Source: Odobenus rosmarus divergens
Lineage: Eukaryota > Chordata > Mammalia > Carnivora > Odobenidae
Direction of reading: 5' to 3'
Length of the DNA: 64,000 nt
NCBI RefSeq assembly: GCF_000321225.1
Contig: NW_004451412.1
Location: 633,298-697,297, forward strand
Part shown: piece after piece, positions 1 through 11,282 of the stretch
Position numbering within the stretch: position 1 is the first letter of the stretch
How the letters are laid out: each line of letters starts with the position of its first letter
The notes under the pieces: generated by a model
What the model was told of the DNA's origin: nothing
Databases searched by the model: none
Seen by the model: the letters and a program-made list of their open reading frames with translations, nothing else
Position numbers and translations under genes: made by a program

Positions 1-20
1 CTTTAAAAAAAAAAAAAAAA
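1..20 (+). mobile_element. SINEC 3' tail at window edge
   Basis: The window opens with CTTTAAAAAAAA, the usual end of a forward carnivore SINE (AAATCTTTAAAA). It interrupts the L1 that follows. The SINE body lies outside the window. Confidence 0.6.
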
Positions 21-981
21 GAACGGTAAATGGTTTTCTGCCCCCCACTTTAAATCTTGAGGTGTCTTTTGTGTCTAAAGTGTCTCTTGCAGACAGCATA
101 TCGATGAGTCTTGCTTTTTTATCCAATTTGATACCCTGTGTCTTTTGATTGGGGCATTTAGTCCATTTACATTCAGGATAACTATTGAAAGGTTAAGAAT
201 TTAGTGCCATTTTATTGCCTGTAAGGTGACTGTTAACCGTCTCTGTTCTTTTCTGGTCTATGTTACTTTTAGGCTTTCTCTTTGCTTAAGGACCCCTTTC
301 AGTATTTCTTGTTGGGCTGGTTTGGTGTTTGCAAATTCTTTTAGTTTTTGTTTGTCCTGGAAGCTTTTTCTCTCTCCTATTTTCAGTGACAGCCTAGCTG
401 GATATAATATTCTTGGCTGCATATTTTTCTCATTCAGTGCTCTGAAGATATCATACTAGTCCTTTCTGGCCTTCCGGGTCTCTGTGGGTAGCTCTGCTGC
501 CAATCTAATGTTTCTACCATCGTAGGTTACAGACCTCCTGTCCCGAGCTGCTTTCAGGATTTTCTCTTTGTCTCTGAGACTTGTGAGTTTTACTGCGAGA
601 TGTGGGGTGTTGACCTATTTTTATTGATTTTGAGGGCAGTTCTCTGTGCCTCCTGGATTTTGATGCCTCTTTCCTTCCCCAAATTAGGGAAGTTCTTTCC
701 TATAATTTGTTCCAGTATACCTTCTGCCCCTCTCTCTCTTTCTTCTTCTTCTGGGATCCCAATTCTAATATTGTTTCACTTTATGGTATCACTTATCTCT
801 CAAATTCTACCCTCGTGATCTAGTAGTTGTTTATCTCTCTTTTTCTCAGCTTCTTTATTTTCCATCATTTGGTCTTCTATATCACTAATTCTCTCTTCTG
901 CCTCATTTATCCTAGCAGTTAGAGCCTCCATTTTTGATTGCACCTCATTAATAGCCTTTTTGATTTTGACTTGGCTAGATT

Positions 982-1170
982 TTATTTTGGTTCTCCAGAA
1001 AGGGATTCTGTAGTATCTTTTATACTTTTTTCAAGCCCAGTTAGTATCTTTTTAATCGTCATTCTGAACTCTAGTTCCGACATCTTACTAATGTCTGTAT
1101 TGATTAGGTCCCTGGCAGTCAATACTGCCTCTTGTTCTTTTTTTTGAGGTGAGTTTTTCTGTCTTGTCAT
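982..1170 (-). pseudogene. L1 ORF1p N-terminal fragment (broken)
   Basis: These 62 codons begin with the conserved carnivore L1 ORF1p start (MTRQKNSPQKKE) and run through the segment ending SLSGEPK before a stop. Homologous coding sequence resumes in a shifted frame downstream on the reverse strand. This is a decayed copy of the L1 nucleic-acid chaperone, not a host gene. Confidence 0.8.
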
Positions 1171-1353
1171 TTTGTCCAGAGCATAATAGATGAATGAGAA
1201 AACAAAACGCTAAAAAAAATGCTAAATGGGTAACAACGACCCCAGAAAAATATACACTAAACAAATCAGAAGAGACCCGAAACCGGGGGAAAAAGGGAAC
1301 AAAAAAAAAAAAAGAAAAAGAAATATGATCAGGCTGGTGAATATAACAGCCAC

Positions 1354-1985
1354 ACACTAGATTTTGGGTGTATTTTGGTCTGTTAGAAGAAACTGCCTCC
1401 CAAAATTTTAAAGAAAGAAAAACTTTTACATATATACAAAAATAAGGGTAGGGGTTCCTGGGTGGCTTAGTTGTTAAGTGTCTGCCTTCAGCTCAGGTCA
1501 TGATCCCAGGGTCCTGGGATCAAGCCCCGCATTGGGCTCCCTGCTCAGCGAGAAGCCTGCTTCTCCCTCTCCCACTCCCCCTGCTTGTGCTCCCTCTCTC
1601 CTGTCTCTCTCTCTGTCAAATAAATAAAATAAATAAATAAGGGTAAATACGATGAAGGGATGGAATATGACTGTAAAGATGAAAATTAAAAAAGATTTTA
1701 AAAAAGGAATTGATAAGTTGGTTGAAAAAAGAATGAAAAAAAATTTTAAAAAAAGGAATGTGAATAGGCAGGAGACTAGGACAACATCATACACTAGATT
1801 TAGGGTATATCTTGGTTCATTAGAAGAAACTGTACCCCAAAATTTTAATGGAAGAAAAATACATATATAAAAAATAAGGTTAAGTACGATGAAGAGCTAG
1901 AGTATGACTATAAAAATGAAAAATTTAAAAAGATTTTAAAAAAAGGAATTGACAAGATGTTGGTTGAAAAAGGAAAGAAGAATAA
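1354..1985 (-). repeat. Two tandem ~240 bp units in the L1 5'UTR
   Basis: The block starting ACACTAGATT at 1354 is repeated from 1791. Both copies continue with TTAGAAGAAACTG, then CAAAATTTTAA, then an A-rich part with GATTTTAAAAAA and GTTGGTTGAAAAA. Copy 1 is split by the SINE at 1451-1640. After subtracting it the period is about 242 bp. Confidence 0.7.
1451..1640 (+). mobile_element. SINEC (tRNA-Lys type) inside L1 5'UTR
   Basis: A full SINE runs from a GGGGTTCCTGGGTGGCTTAG head to an AAATAAATAAA tail. It is flanked by the target-site duplication AATAAGGGTA (1441-1450 and 1636-1645), so it inserted after the L1. Confidence 0.9.
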
Positions 1986-3916
1986 TTCAACTAAAAAAAA
2001 TAGAAAAAGAAAAAAATAAAAATTTAAAAAATTAACTTTGAAAGACTAAACATCCTGGGAAAACTATGAATTCTATGTGTGGTATTCCCCTAGCACTGTT
2101 GTTTTGCCGTTCTCATTGATGGGTAAACTTGGTCTTGGCTGGCTGTTCTTGCTGATCTTCTGCAGGAGGGGCCTGTTGCGGTGGTTCTCAAATGTCTGCG
2201 GGAGGCGGAATTGCCCCACCCTTGCTGGGGCCAGGCTAAGTCATCTGCTCGGGTTTGTTCTCGGTAGCTTTTGTTCCCTGAAAGCTTTCCCTACAGCTTT
2301 GGAGGACAAGAGTGACAATGGCGGTCTCCCAATTTCTGGTCCCAGAGGAGTGGAGAGCTCGGGGCCCCACTCCTCAGTGAGCCCCCAGAGAAAAGCGTCA
2401 ATCACTTCCATTTCCCTGGTCTCCCGTGCCCACTCTGCTCACCTGGCCTGTGACCGAGCGTTTCTATCTCTGGCACCCGACCCCCGTGTGGAGTCTCCAA
2501 ACCCAGCAGATCCCTGCGGTGCACTCCCGCACCACTCTTCCCAGGGGAGGAAGGGGGAGTCTCCCCGATCTGCTGCTTGTTGGGTCCCTACTGGAAGAGC
2601 AGTGGCCGGGCTGTGCCGTGGATCACAGTTTATGGCAACCCGGCGCTGAGAGCCCACTCCTCAGCTCCGTTTTTGCAGCGGGTTTCCCCGCTCTGATACC
2701 TGGAAGCTCTGCTGCACTCAGGCACTCCCGGTCTTTCTGTGACCCCGAGGGTCCAGAGACCACACTGTCCCAGCGAGGGTTCCACCCCTCTGAGCCACTG
2801 GCATGACGGCCCTCAGCAAAGCAGACTGCTAAAAGTTCCGATTTTGTGCTCCGCTGCTCTATCACTTGCGGGTAGCTGGCTGAGGAGGCTCCCCGCCCCT
2901 GTCTTTCATCCCGTATATCGCCTTGGATTCACTTCTCCTTATGTCCTACCTTCCAGAAAGTGGTTGCTTTTCTGTTCAGAGAGTTGCTGCTATTCTTTTC
3001 TTCGATCTTCTGTTGAGTTTGTAGGTGTTCTGAATGGTTTGATAATTATCTAGCTGAATTCCTGGGGCTAGACGAAATTTAGGTCTCCTACTCCTCTGCC
3101 ATCTTGCTCCTCCCCCCGGGTTTGAGATTTTTTAAAGTAAATGTGATTATGTTACTTCTGTAAAGGAAATGAAACTTTACTTCTATAAATTAGGGACCAG
3201 AATAAATAACATAGAAGGAAATTTTATCAATTGGCTGAACAGAATCTCATAGAATAACAATATTGTGGTAGGCTCATCACAGTCCAAGATAATGATCTGA
3301 TCTACCAGTCCTGAGAGTCCATATTGTTTGAGTAAGAGTTGATTGCTTATTAAATGCCAATCTTTTTTATTTTATTGTAAATCTGCTAGTGTTATGTGTC
3401 AAATACATTAAGTACTTGAGCCTTCCACTACAGACTGGCTTCTCTCTAGGCCTACTGTACCGTCATTATCTTAGGATTTCTTTTCACCATCATCCTGACA
3501 TGCATTTTGCCCTGTTACCTAGGTCGCATGTCTTCCTCTTTCTTTGTTTACTCCTTAATTTGTTGGAGAGCATTCGTAGTGAACTTCCTGAGGAAGGGGT
3601 ACAGATGGTAAACTTTTTGAGACCTCGTATATTTGAAACATTTCCATCATAGCCTCACACTCAATAATTTAGGAATGGAATTATAGATTGAAAATTATTT
3701 TCCTTCAGAAATGCCTTTTGAAGGCATTACTCCATTGTCTTCTATCTTCCAGAGTTACTGAAAACTCCAGTGCCTTTTTACCATTCTGATTCTAGGTCAT
3801 TTGTGAATTGTTTTTTTTCTGGAAACTTTTAGGATCTTTTTCTATGCATTTTTCTTAAATTTCGCAAAGATGTGTCTTGATGATTATTTTCATCTTGGGC
3901 TTTCAGTGGGCTCTTT

Positions 3917-4124
3917 ATTTATTTTTTTTTTAAAGATTTTATTTATTGATTTATTTGAGAGAGAGCATGAGAGAGAGAGAGAGACCATGAGAGGGGGGAG
4001 GGTCAGAGGGGGAAGCAGACTCCCCGCTGAGCAGGGAGCCCGATGTGGGACTCGATCCTGGGACTCCGGGATCATGACCCGAGCCGAAGGCAGTCGCTGA
4101 ACCAACTGAGCCACTCAGGCGCCC
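3917..4124 (-). mobile_element. SINEC, first of a same-site pair
   Basis: A reverse SINE runs from its T-rich tail (TTTTTAAAGATTTTATTTATT) to a CACTCAGGCGCCC head. The flank GGCTCTTTATT is found on both sides and again after the next SINE. Confidence 0.9.
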
Positions 4125-4132
4125 GGCTCTTT

Positions 4133-4330
4133 ATTTTTTTTTAAGATTTTATTTATTTATTTGACAGAGAGAGACACAGCAAGAGAGGGAACACAAGCAG
4201 GGAGAGTGGGAGAGGGAGAGGCAGGCCTCCCGCGGAGCAGGGAGCCCGATGCGGGGCCTGATCCCAGGACTCTGAGATCATGACCTGAGCCAAAGGCAAT
4301 CGCCCAATGACTGAGCCACCCAGGCGCCCC
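4133..4330 (-). mobile_element. SINEC, second of a same-site pair
   Basis: A reverse SINE runs from AAGATTTTATTTATTTATTTGACAG to CCACCCAGGCGCCCC. TCAGTGGGCTCTTTA follows it and also precedes the first SINE of the pair, so both used the same target. Confidence 0.9.
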
Positions 4331-5717
4331 TCAGTGGGCTCTTTAAATCTGGAACTCTGATTCTTTAGTCCTGGGAAATTTTCTTCAATTACTTAATACT
4401 TTCCTTCTCCCTCCATTTTCTTTCTTTTCTCATTTTTGGATTTACTATTCAAATTTGGAACTTTTTGGCTTCTGTTTTTTCTTTCTCTTATTACTATACT
4501 CTCTGGAATATTTCTCCAACCCTTCTATTGAGTTTTTCATTCTAGTCTCAGTCTCCTACCTGGAGGAATAAACCTGACTGCCAGCATTCTGGAATCTGGT
4601 GATCTTTAATACATGTATAAACTTAACCCCCTTTTTTCACTGTGGCATTCCTGTCTCAGCTATGCCTCGTACTCGCTGGTCCACAGAAGTCTGGACTAAT
4701 AATCTCTTTTACCTTCACAAGAATTTTTGACTCTGCTATGGTGCAGAAGGGCCAATTGCTCAGGTACATAGAGTGGCGCAGGAGATATGATGGCCTAACT
4801 GCTGCTTGACTTTAAGCAAGTCCTCTTTTTTTTTTAGCCCCATTTTCACCCCCACCTCTCCCTTCAGGGCTATCAGGTGCCGCTAATTCCCCAACCTTTG
4901 CATGGGTTTTTTAACATTGGTCACATTACTTCTCATCTTTCCCTGCTTCCAGTTTAGGATAAAATTTTCTTGGTCTACTAAGTTAGCTACCACTCCATTT
5001 CCTTTTCAGCTGACAAAAAGTTATTGCTGTTATCTCTTTGTTCTTATGTGTTTGTGCCTGTTCTCTTTATTCCCTTTACTGCTGTTTTTATTTTTTTTTT
5101 AGAGCTTTGGCAGGTATCTTTCTTCAAGTATAGAAAAAAATAGGATACCATTAATTTTTACAGCTGAGCATATTTGATTTATAGTCAGTTAAACATATTG
5201 AACAAACTTTTTAATATAGCATTCAGCTACTTAATGCTATCTTTATACAGTTTAAGGGATACAACTTTGATTAATCCATGTTTAACTAGATCTTTAGCTG
5301 GACATCTGAATGTATCAACTTCTCTAGTTAAACTTTTACTATGGCTATAAATGAAAGTATAACTCAATTTATGCCAGAGGAATAGTATAGGTATTATCAG
5401 TGGAGTTTAGAAAAGGGAGAATGTGATGAGCAAAAATTTGGCAGTTTTTATCTAGTACTGTCCAAGGAGAGAGAGGGAATCTGAAAGATCTGTACATTCT
5501 GATCGTTAGAATTGGGGATAATCTTTTCAGGAAAAGTTTTACAGTGGCCTTTGTAAAATCCTGAAAACTACTTCTCTTTCTCTTATGGCATGCTCACTAG
5601 ACAACCTAATTTTTTGCTAATTAAGCTTTCCTGATGTTAGAAAGGGAGTCCTGAGCAGTATAGGCACAGGTATTTCAGTTACTAGAGTAGAACCCTGTAC
5701 CTAGAATACTACTACTC

Positions 5718-5900
5718 CTAACAGTTGACATTCATTGAGTACTTACTATGCAGCAGGCACTGCTCCAAGCGCTTTATGTATATTACCTTGTTGAATACTC
5801 ACACCTTAATACTCACACCTTAATAGATAAGGACACTAAAGTTAACATTAAGTACCTTGACCAATATCACATAGTAAGTGATGGAGCTGCATAAATTGAT
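5718..5900 (-). repeat. MIR (reverse)
   Basis: The segment contains GAGTACTTACTATG, CAGGCACTGCTCCAAGCG and CTTTATGTATATTA in MIR antisense order, followed by the ACTAAAGTTAAC/ACATAGTAAGTGATGGAGC part. A short direct repeat (ACTCACACCTTAAT) lies inside it. Confidence 0.7.
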
Positions 5901-6432
5901 TTATTAATACAGACTATAATAAATTTGTCTTGTGATTTATACTTGATTCTTATTGAAGGTAGCGGGAGTCAAAGAGCCTGATGAATTCCAAGAATATTGG
6001 GGAAATGGACCTTTTGGATCTGTAAGCTAGTTAGTATTTCACTTGAGCGACACAGACATAATAATACCACCCCATAATAGAAAGTCTGCCTGAGTAAACA
6101 TGTGGCCCCCAAGGAGGTTAGTTTCTTAGATCTTATTAATATTGAATTTACTTAGAACCTGGTACTTCGTTAAATTATTCTTTGGTTTTAACTTTTTTAC
6201 TGCTTAAAGATGTTAGAATAGTTGAAGTGCAAAGACAAAAGTAGCAGCTAGAAAATTGTCAAAAAAATGTGCATACCTCAGATTTATCCAAGAACAGGTG
6301 CTTCTGTCCATTTGATCCTTGTTGTATTTCTCTTGCCTTTCATCAGTGATTTAAAGGTTTACTCTATGTGAAAAGAACTTTGAAAAAGGTGAATTTCTTT
6401 GCAGATGGATTCAGTGAAAAAAGTGATAGATA

Positions 6433-6606
6433 GGGGTGGCTGGGTGGCTCAGTTGTTGGACTTGGGTCATGATCCCAGGGTCTTGGGATCAGGCCCTACT
6501 TGGGCTCCCTGCTTGGTGAACCTGCTTCTCCCTCTTCTTCTGCCTGCTGCTTCCCCTGTTCTATGTGTGCTCTCTCTCTCTCTCTGTCAAATAAAATCTA
6601 AAAATA
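6433..6606 (+). mobile_element. SINEC
   Basis: A forward SINE from GGGGTGGCTGGGTGGCTCAG to a CAAATAAAATC tail. It is flanked by AAGTGATAGAT on both sides (6421-6431 and 6607-6617). Confidence 0.9.
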
Positions 6607-6796
6607 AAGTGATAGATGTATATAAAATACCTGTTCGTGGTAGAGAAATACTACTTATTCTCTTAATAATCACTTTATCACTCCAGTTGTAGAGATGGAA
6701 CTCCTTCTGCAGATCCTACTTTAGACAAGGATGATACAGTAGCTTTTTATTGTTTGTGATTAACAGGAATTTTCTGAGTATACAGTAGTTTACTAG

Positions 6797-6896
6797 GGGC
6801 CCCTGGCTGGCTCAATTGGTAGAGCATGTGACTCTTGATCTTGGGGTTGTGAGTTTGAGCCCCATGTTGGGTGCAGAGATTACTTTAAAAAAAAAA
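6797..6896 (+). mobile_element. Short tRNA-Lys-like SINE (older type)
   Basis: The head keeps much of the tRNA-Lys layout: GGCTGGCTCAATTGGTAGAGCATG, ACTCTTGATCTTGGGG and GAGTTTGAGCCCC. It then ends directly in an A-rich tail without the CT-rich body of the younger SINEs. Confidence 0.85.
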
Positions 6897-6965
6897 AGTT
6901 TATTAAGTGCTCTTTTCATTATTGACTGACAGCTTAATATTATCTTTTCCTTTCTGAACCAATAG

Positions 6966-7132
6966 GTCTTGGCTGTTCAACCATACTTTCTCCGGAAGGA
7001 TCAGCTCAGTTTGCTGCTCAGATATTTGGATTAAACAACCATTTGGTATGGGCTAAACTGCGAGCAAGTATATTGAACACATGGATTTCCTTGAAGCAGG
7101 CTGACAAGAAAATCCGAGAGGGCAATTTATAA
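6966..7132 (+). CDS. PAICS: PAICS last coding exon
   Basis: PAICS is the bifunctional cytosolic enzyme of purine synthesis. It joins AIR carboxylase (C-terminal) and SAICAR synthetase (N-terminal). This exon encodes its C-terminus, read after one or two bases carried over from the previous exon: [18 protein letters not shown], then [16 protein letters not shown], ending KIREGNL and TAA at 7130-7132. That matches the end of vertebrate PAICS closely, recalled rather than aligned. The acceptor is CCAATAG at 6959-6965. The preceding exons lie left of the window. The exon belongs to the AIR carboxylase domain, which packs into the octameric core. The frame is intact, so it is probably the real gene rather than a retrocopy: it has a splice acceptor and no poly(A) tract or target duplication. 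Confidence 0.93.
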
Positions 7133-7260
7133 AACATCATTGCCCTTTTTTTTGAGAAAAACTACATTTCTTGTTTAGTTTCAGAAAAAAATCAAGATGA
7201 AAAGTTTTTAAATCAATCAAAGAAAACAATAAAATTTACTAGTGAATAAATGCCTCTCTA
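7133..7260 (+). promoter_or_regulatory. PAICS: PAICS 3'UTR with poly(A) signals
   Basis: The 3'UTR after the TAA contains AATAAA at 7228-7233 and again at 7245-7250. Either could serve the proximal polyadenylation site. Further 3'UTR beyond this cannot be excluded. Confidence 0.6.
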
Positions 7261-8175
7261 GATTCATGGATCAGTAGACTCTGGAGATATTAACATTTCT
7301 TTAGAGGAAGTGAAATTAGTATAAGGACACTTTTAAAATCTCTTAGCTACTATATGGTCCTAATTGGGTAGATAACAATCTAATATATTTCTTAAATACT
7401 AATAATGTCTTGTTATAGAGCTCTAAAGTTATTACTTGACTTTCTGTATCTCAACCCATAAGTTTTAAAAAGTTAAAATGCTTGTATCTTAGAGTGATGA
7501 GCAATAATATAGTCCTCTTTTACATTATGATCTTTACAAAATCCTAAGGGTGTGGTGTTTTATTTGTAGTCACTCTCTCAAAATAGATGGGTATTTATCC
7601 CCAGCTGTAGACCAAGATGCTGTTTTGTTTTGCTTTTATTTGTTTGTTTAAAGTTGAGATTGATATTTGGGGTAGGGAAGACACATGAAATAAGATGAAG
7701 GGATACTGTGGAAGCTATAGAAAGGGGACTTTTCTGAGAACTTCTCTAATGGATGTTAGGGCAATTTCCCATGGAAAAAAAAAGTAGAGTCACCTTTGTC
7801 ATTCCAAATGAAAGATTTAGTTAATCTTACTTACTTATAATGGGGTGCCTCTGTGAACCATAAAATTCTTTTAATTCTGATAATACATGTTTTAGCCAAA
7901 CTAACAATCCTCAGCCTACCATGATTTTCTGAAATTGGAATCTCCTAGTCAATAACCATACTAGTTTCTTTCAATAGAAGGCTGGGCAGGTACCCAGTAA
8001 GATTCACCTCTAAAGGGGCAGTTGTTATAGATGTTATAGATCACTAAACTTTAATCTGAATGTCTATGAACCCCTTGAACTTCCATGTAGAATTTTATGT
8101 CTGTGTTCACTTTTATGGAAAGGGGGCAATCATCGTTTTTATCCAAAGGATTAAAATGTTAAGAATCTCTGCTAC

Positions 8176-8397
8176 AGGGATGTCTGGGTGGCTCAGTCAG
8201 TTAAGTGTCTGCCTTCGGCTCAGGTCATGATCCCAGGGTCCTGGGATCGAGTCCTGCATCAGGCTCCTTGCTTAGTGGGGAGCCTGCTTCTCTCCTCCTG
8301 CCTGCTGTTCCCCCTGCTTGTGCTCGCTCACTCTCTGTCTCTAACAAATAAATAAAATCTTAAAAAAATAAAACCCACACTGTGTGTAGGGAAAAAA
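8176..8397 (+). mobile_element. SINEC
   Basis: A forward SINE with head GGGATGTCTGGGTGGCTCAG and an AAATAAATAAAATC tail. It is flanked by AAGAATCTCTGCTAC (8161-8175, repeated at about 8398-8412). Confidence 0.9.
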
Positions 8398-8759
8398 AAG
8401 AATCTCTGCTACGGATGAAATCTTGGTAAGATCCTTGCCACTGGCTTACACTGTCTATACCTTTTCACCTCCCTCTGAACTGTTAACAAGCTAGCATCTC
8501 TTATCACTTCTTTTACCTCATCTCATGGGGCAGGGTATGATTGTCCTAACCATTCCTTTCTTTGACTAGACACTAAGATATTCCAACCTCAATCCTGATG
8601 TTTTTCTTATATTCTTCTTTCCCTTTAAGTATTGATGTTTCTTCTATTGAGTCTCTCCATTACTTACAAGTAATCATTGGAGTAACTGCTTCAGCTAAAA
8701 CTAGCATTACTCTTAGCTCTGTATTTGTAGACTTGTAGTTTGAACTGTTCGTTCCTCTC

Positions 8760-9000
8760 TGTCTGAATGCTCCAAACTTACTTCATCTGCCATCCAGCCT
8801 ATTAACTGGCTGTACTCTCTGTCCCAAATCAGAAGTGTTAATCCTTAATATTTCTTTCTTACACTTTCACATCTCACTTATTACAGAGTTCTGAATTTAC
8901 CTGGTTTACCCATCCTCTGTTCAAAAGCCTCAAGTGGGGGTCAAATTCTACATTATTGGACTGATCTAGAAGGTCTTCATTCTCAATATTTTGAAGTTGT
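8760..9000 (+). repeat. LINE-2 fragment (forward)
   Basis: Decayed sequence contains CTCTGTTCAAAAGCCTCAAGTGG in the order expected of the LINE-2 reverse transcriptase end. It is highly diverged. Confidence 0.45.
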
Positions 9001-9199
9001 CCAAGGACTGACAACATAAACTGTTAACATATGAATGCCCTTGACTCTCGCTAGAGAATCGCACACAAAATTTACCAACAGATTCCATTGGTTTTTGCGT
9101 TCCGTTGAAGCCTGTCATGATTTGTAGTTTAAGAATCACTGATGCAACCCATCAAGGGAACTTGCTTTCCTCATAATTTTTGACTTTCACTTATCTGTA

Positions 9200-9660
9200 C
9201 TTTTTTTTTCTTTTTCCTTTTTTAAGTTATTTTTAGTTTTAATTTAAATTCTAGTTAGTTCACATACAGTGCAATATTGGTTTCAGAAGTAGAATTCAGT
9301 GATTCATTACTTAAATACAACACCCAGTGCACATCATAACAAGTGCCCTCCTTAATACCCATCACCCATCTAGCCCATCCCCCACCCTCATCCCTCCATC
9401 AATCCTGTTTTTTTCTCTATCATTAAGAATCTTTTATGGTTTGTTCCCCTCTTCCCACCCCTCCATATGTTCATCTGTTCTGTTTCTTAAATTCCGCATG
9501 AGTGAAATCATACAGTATTTGTCTTTCTCTGACTGATTTTGCTTAGCATAATACACTCTAGCTCCATGTTGTTACAAATGGCAAGAATTCATTCTTTTTG
9601 ATGGCTGAGTAATATTCCATTGTATATACATACCACATCTTTATCCATTCAATGTACTTT
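9200..9660 (-). mobile_element. L1 3' end (reverse)
   Basis: Read in reverse, it is a typical L1 post-ORF2 segment: GTATATACAATGGAATATTAC, then CAAAAAGAATGAATTC, then GCTAAGCAAAATCAGTCAG. It ends in an A tail, seen here as T-runs at 9200-9230. It is 5'-truncated at about 9660. Confidence 0.85.
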
Positions 9661-9756
9661 TAGTTCCTACAATGAATTATTAAAATCTATTGTCATTTAA
9701 ATCTGTTACTAGAGCTTCATCTTCACTCTCTCCATGAAACCTTCCCAAATCCCTTT

Positions 9757-9946
9757 TTCTTTGTTGGATTGGAAGCTGCAAGAAAGGAGAAAATATAATC
9801 TTACACTTTATTTCCTCACGTTGCCTTTTGCTTTGATGTGCTATGCCTAGTACTTCTTTGTTGGATTGGAAGCTGCAGTAGAGGAGAAAATATAATCTTA
9901 CACTATTTCTTCACATTGCCTTTTGCTTTGATGTGCCATGCCTAGC
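9757..9946 (+). repeat. 97 bp tandem duplication
   Basis: A block beginning TTCTTTGTTGGATTGGAAGC at 9757 recurs at 9854. Both copies continue through GGAGAAAATATAATCTTACA and TTGCCTTTTGCTTTGATGTG to CCTAG. The copies differ at a few bases and by a 3-base gap. Confidence 0.92.
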
Positions 9947-10529
9947 GGTCTGCTAGAGATGGGAGAATTGTAACAATTATGTAGTTTCATTCTCTTATGT
10001 TAGTCCACAAGAACAATTAAAAAGATATGATTTTAACATCTTTAAACTTTGGTTTTGTGGCTGCAATTTCAGCTTTTCTATCTCTACCTGCAAAAATTCC
10101 ACCTGCTTTGGTGCAGTACATGAGAAATTTCAAACACTGATTTAGACTAGTAGATAGGACTGACCATTTCAATGGTTATTATCATTTTCACTTTTAGTTT
10201 TTTAGAGTATGTATATCCTCAGCAGGGTAGTTTCATTAATACTAGAGAAAATACTTGTTTGAAAGTATTTTAACTGTTATATTAACTTATACAAACCTAC
10301 CTAGTTTGCTATCTTTGGGTGATTATACTTTCTTTGGGCTTGTAGGTGAACATAAAAAGAGGAAGAAAAATATGTCCAAGTAATACAGTACTTTGTATCA
10401 TAAAGGCATGCTTACAGTTGCTGTTGCTTTAAAGCCTTCATTGAAATGTAAACACTGTAGTCAAATAAAACACAAAGATAAGTTGTGTGAAGCTTTATTC
10501 ATTCATCTACTCATGAAATAACATGCTTT

Positions 10530-11030
10530 GCCTGGTTTTATTCTAGGCCCTAGGAAAGCAGCACTGAACAGAAACAAGGCTCCCACTGTCACAAAAATCT
10601 TATTGGGGATAACAAACTATAAAAGATGTCTTAGGTAGAGTTAGGGAAGTATAAGTGCATATGAAGAATAACCAAGGTGGTAGGACAGTGCTGGAGATAA
10701 GAGGAAGGTTTTTGCAAAGAGCAGAGCAATGATGTAAAAGAGCAAGCCATATAAAAATGTGGGGAAGTACCCAGACTAGGGGCAGGAAGTGAAACAGCTT
10801 TGTCTTTTTGAGGACCTGCAAACATGCCACTATTGCTGGAGCTCTGGTGAGCAAAGACTAGATCACTTAGGACCTACAGGCCATGCTACAGTACGAAAGG
10901 AAAACCACTGGAAAGTTTGAGCAGGGTCATGACGTGACATATTTAACATGTTTTTAAAGTTCTCTGGCTATTGTGTGGACAAGCAAGGAGATTGGTTAAG
11001 GAGCTATTATAGTCCAGGTGAAGGATGATG
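10530..11030 (-). repeat. LINE-2 fragment (reverse)
   Basis: Old LINE-2 sequence shows TTCTAGGCCCTAGGAAAGCAG, then GAGCAGGGTCATGACGTGACA, then CTATTATAGTCCAGGTGAAGG in antisense order. The sense strand of these parts corresponds to the LINE-2 reverse transcriptase C-terminal region. Confidence 0.65.
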
Positions 11031-11170
11031 TGACCTTCAGTAAATTACTTTTCTTTATGCCTCTACTTCAAGTGTAAAATGAGACTAATAATACTCCCTC
11101 CCTCATCCTGTTAGAATTAAATGAGTCAACATATGTGAAGTATATCCTGACACATGAATACATTATATAA
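11025..11170 (+). repeat. MIR (forward)
   Basis: It contains TGACCTTCAGTAAATTACTT, then AAAATGAGACTAATAATA, then TTAAATGAGTCAACATATG, in MIR order. Confidence 0.65.
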
Positions 11171-11282
11171 CATCCCCTTTGGCAGACTGTAGAAGATGGT
11201 ATGAGTGGAACTGATTCGCCATGAAAATCACCTTGAATTTAATATTCCCTTCAGCTGATTTCATTTCTAAACAGGGAAAAAG

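Larger units (their letters stand above)
21..3119 (-). mobile_element. Carnivore L1, 5' half: 5'UTR, ORF1, start of ORF2
   Basis: Read on the reverse strand, the element starts at about 3119 with the G-rich, GGAGGAGCAAGATGGCAGAGG-like L1 5' end. A GC-rich 5'UTR follows to about 1171. ORF1 starts with the ATG at 1170, and its product opens MTRQKNSPQKKEQE, the carnivore L1 ORF1p N-terminus. The first ORF1 frame stops after 62 codons, although recognisable ORF1 coiled-coil and RNA-binding sequence continues in another frame down to about 210, so ORF1 is broken by at least one frameshift. Positions about 21-190 match the start of ORF2 (endonuclease end). The L1 continues beyond the left edge. It sits antisense in the last PAICS intron and carries a forward SINE at 1451-1640. 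Confidence 0.9.
3120..6965 (+). other. PAICS: Last PAICS intron (3' part)
   Basis: This intronic stretch ends in the acceptor CCAATAG just before the last PAICS exon. It holds two reverse SINEs at 3917-4330, a MIR-like piece at 5718-5900 and forward SINEs at 6433-6606 and 6797-6896. I saw no other PAICS exon in it. Positions 4350-4600 are T-rich and may be an old LINE, but I could not assign it. Confidence 0.75.

Noticed and set aside
2077..2865. Long overlapping frames on both strands at 2077-2865
   Set aside because: They fall in the GC-rich L1 5'UTR and show no conserved protein.
6797..6896. tRNA-Lys gene-like heads (also 18828, 31395, 50410, 60657)
   Set aside because: They resemble tRNA-Lys because carnivore SINEs derive from it. 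Each has an A-rich tail, mutated stems and often target duplications, so none is a functional tRNA gene.
6966..7132. PAICS exon as a processed pseudogene
   Set aside because: It has a normal acceptor, an intact frame, no poly(A) tract and no flanking duplication, and the gene order matches the known locus.
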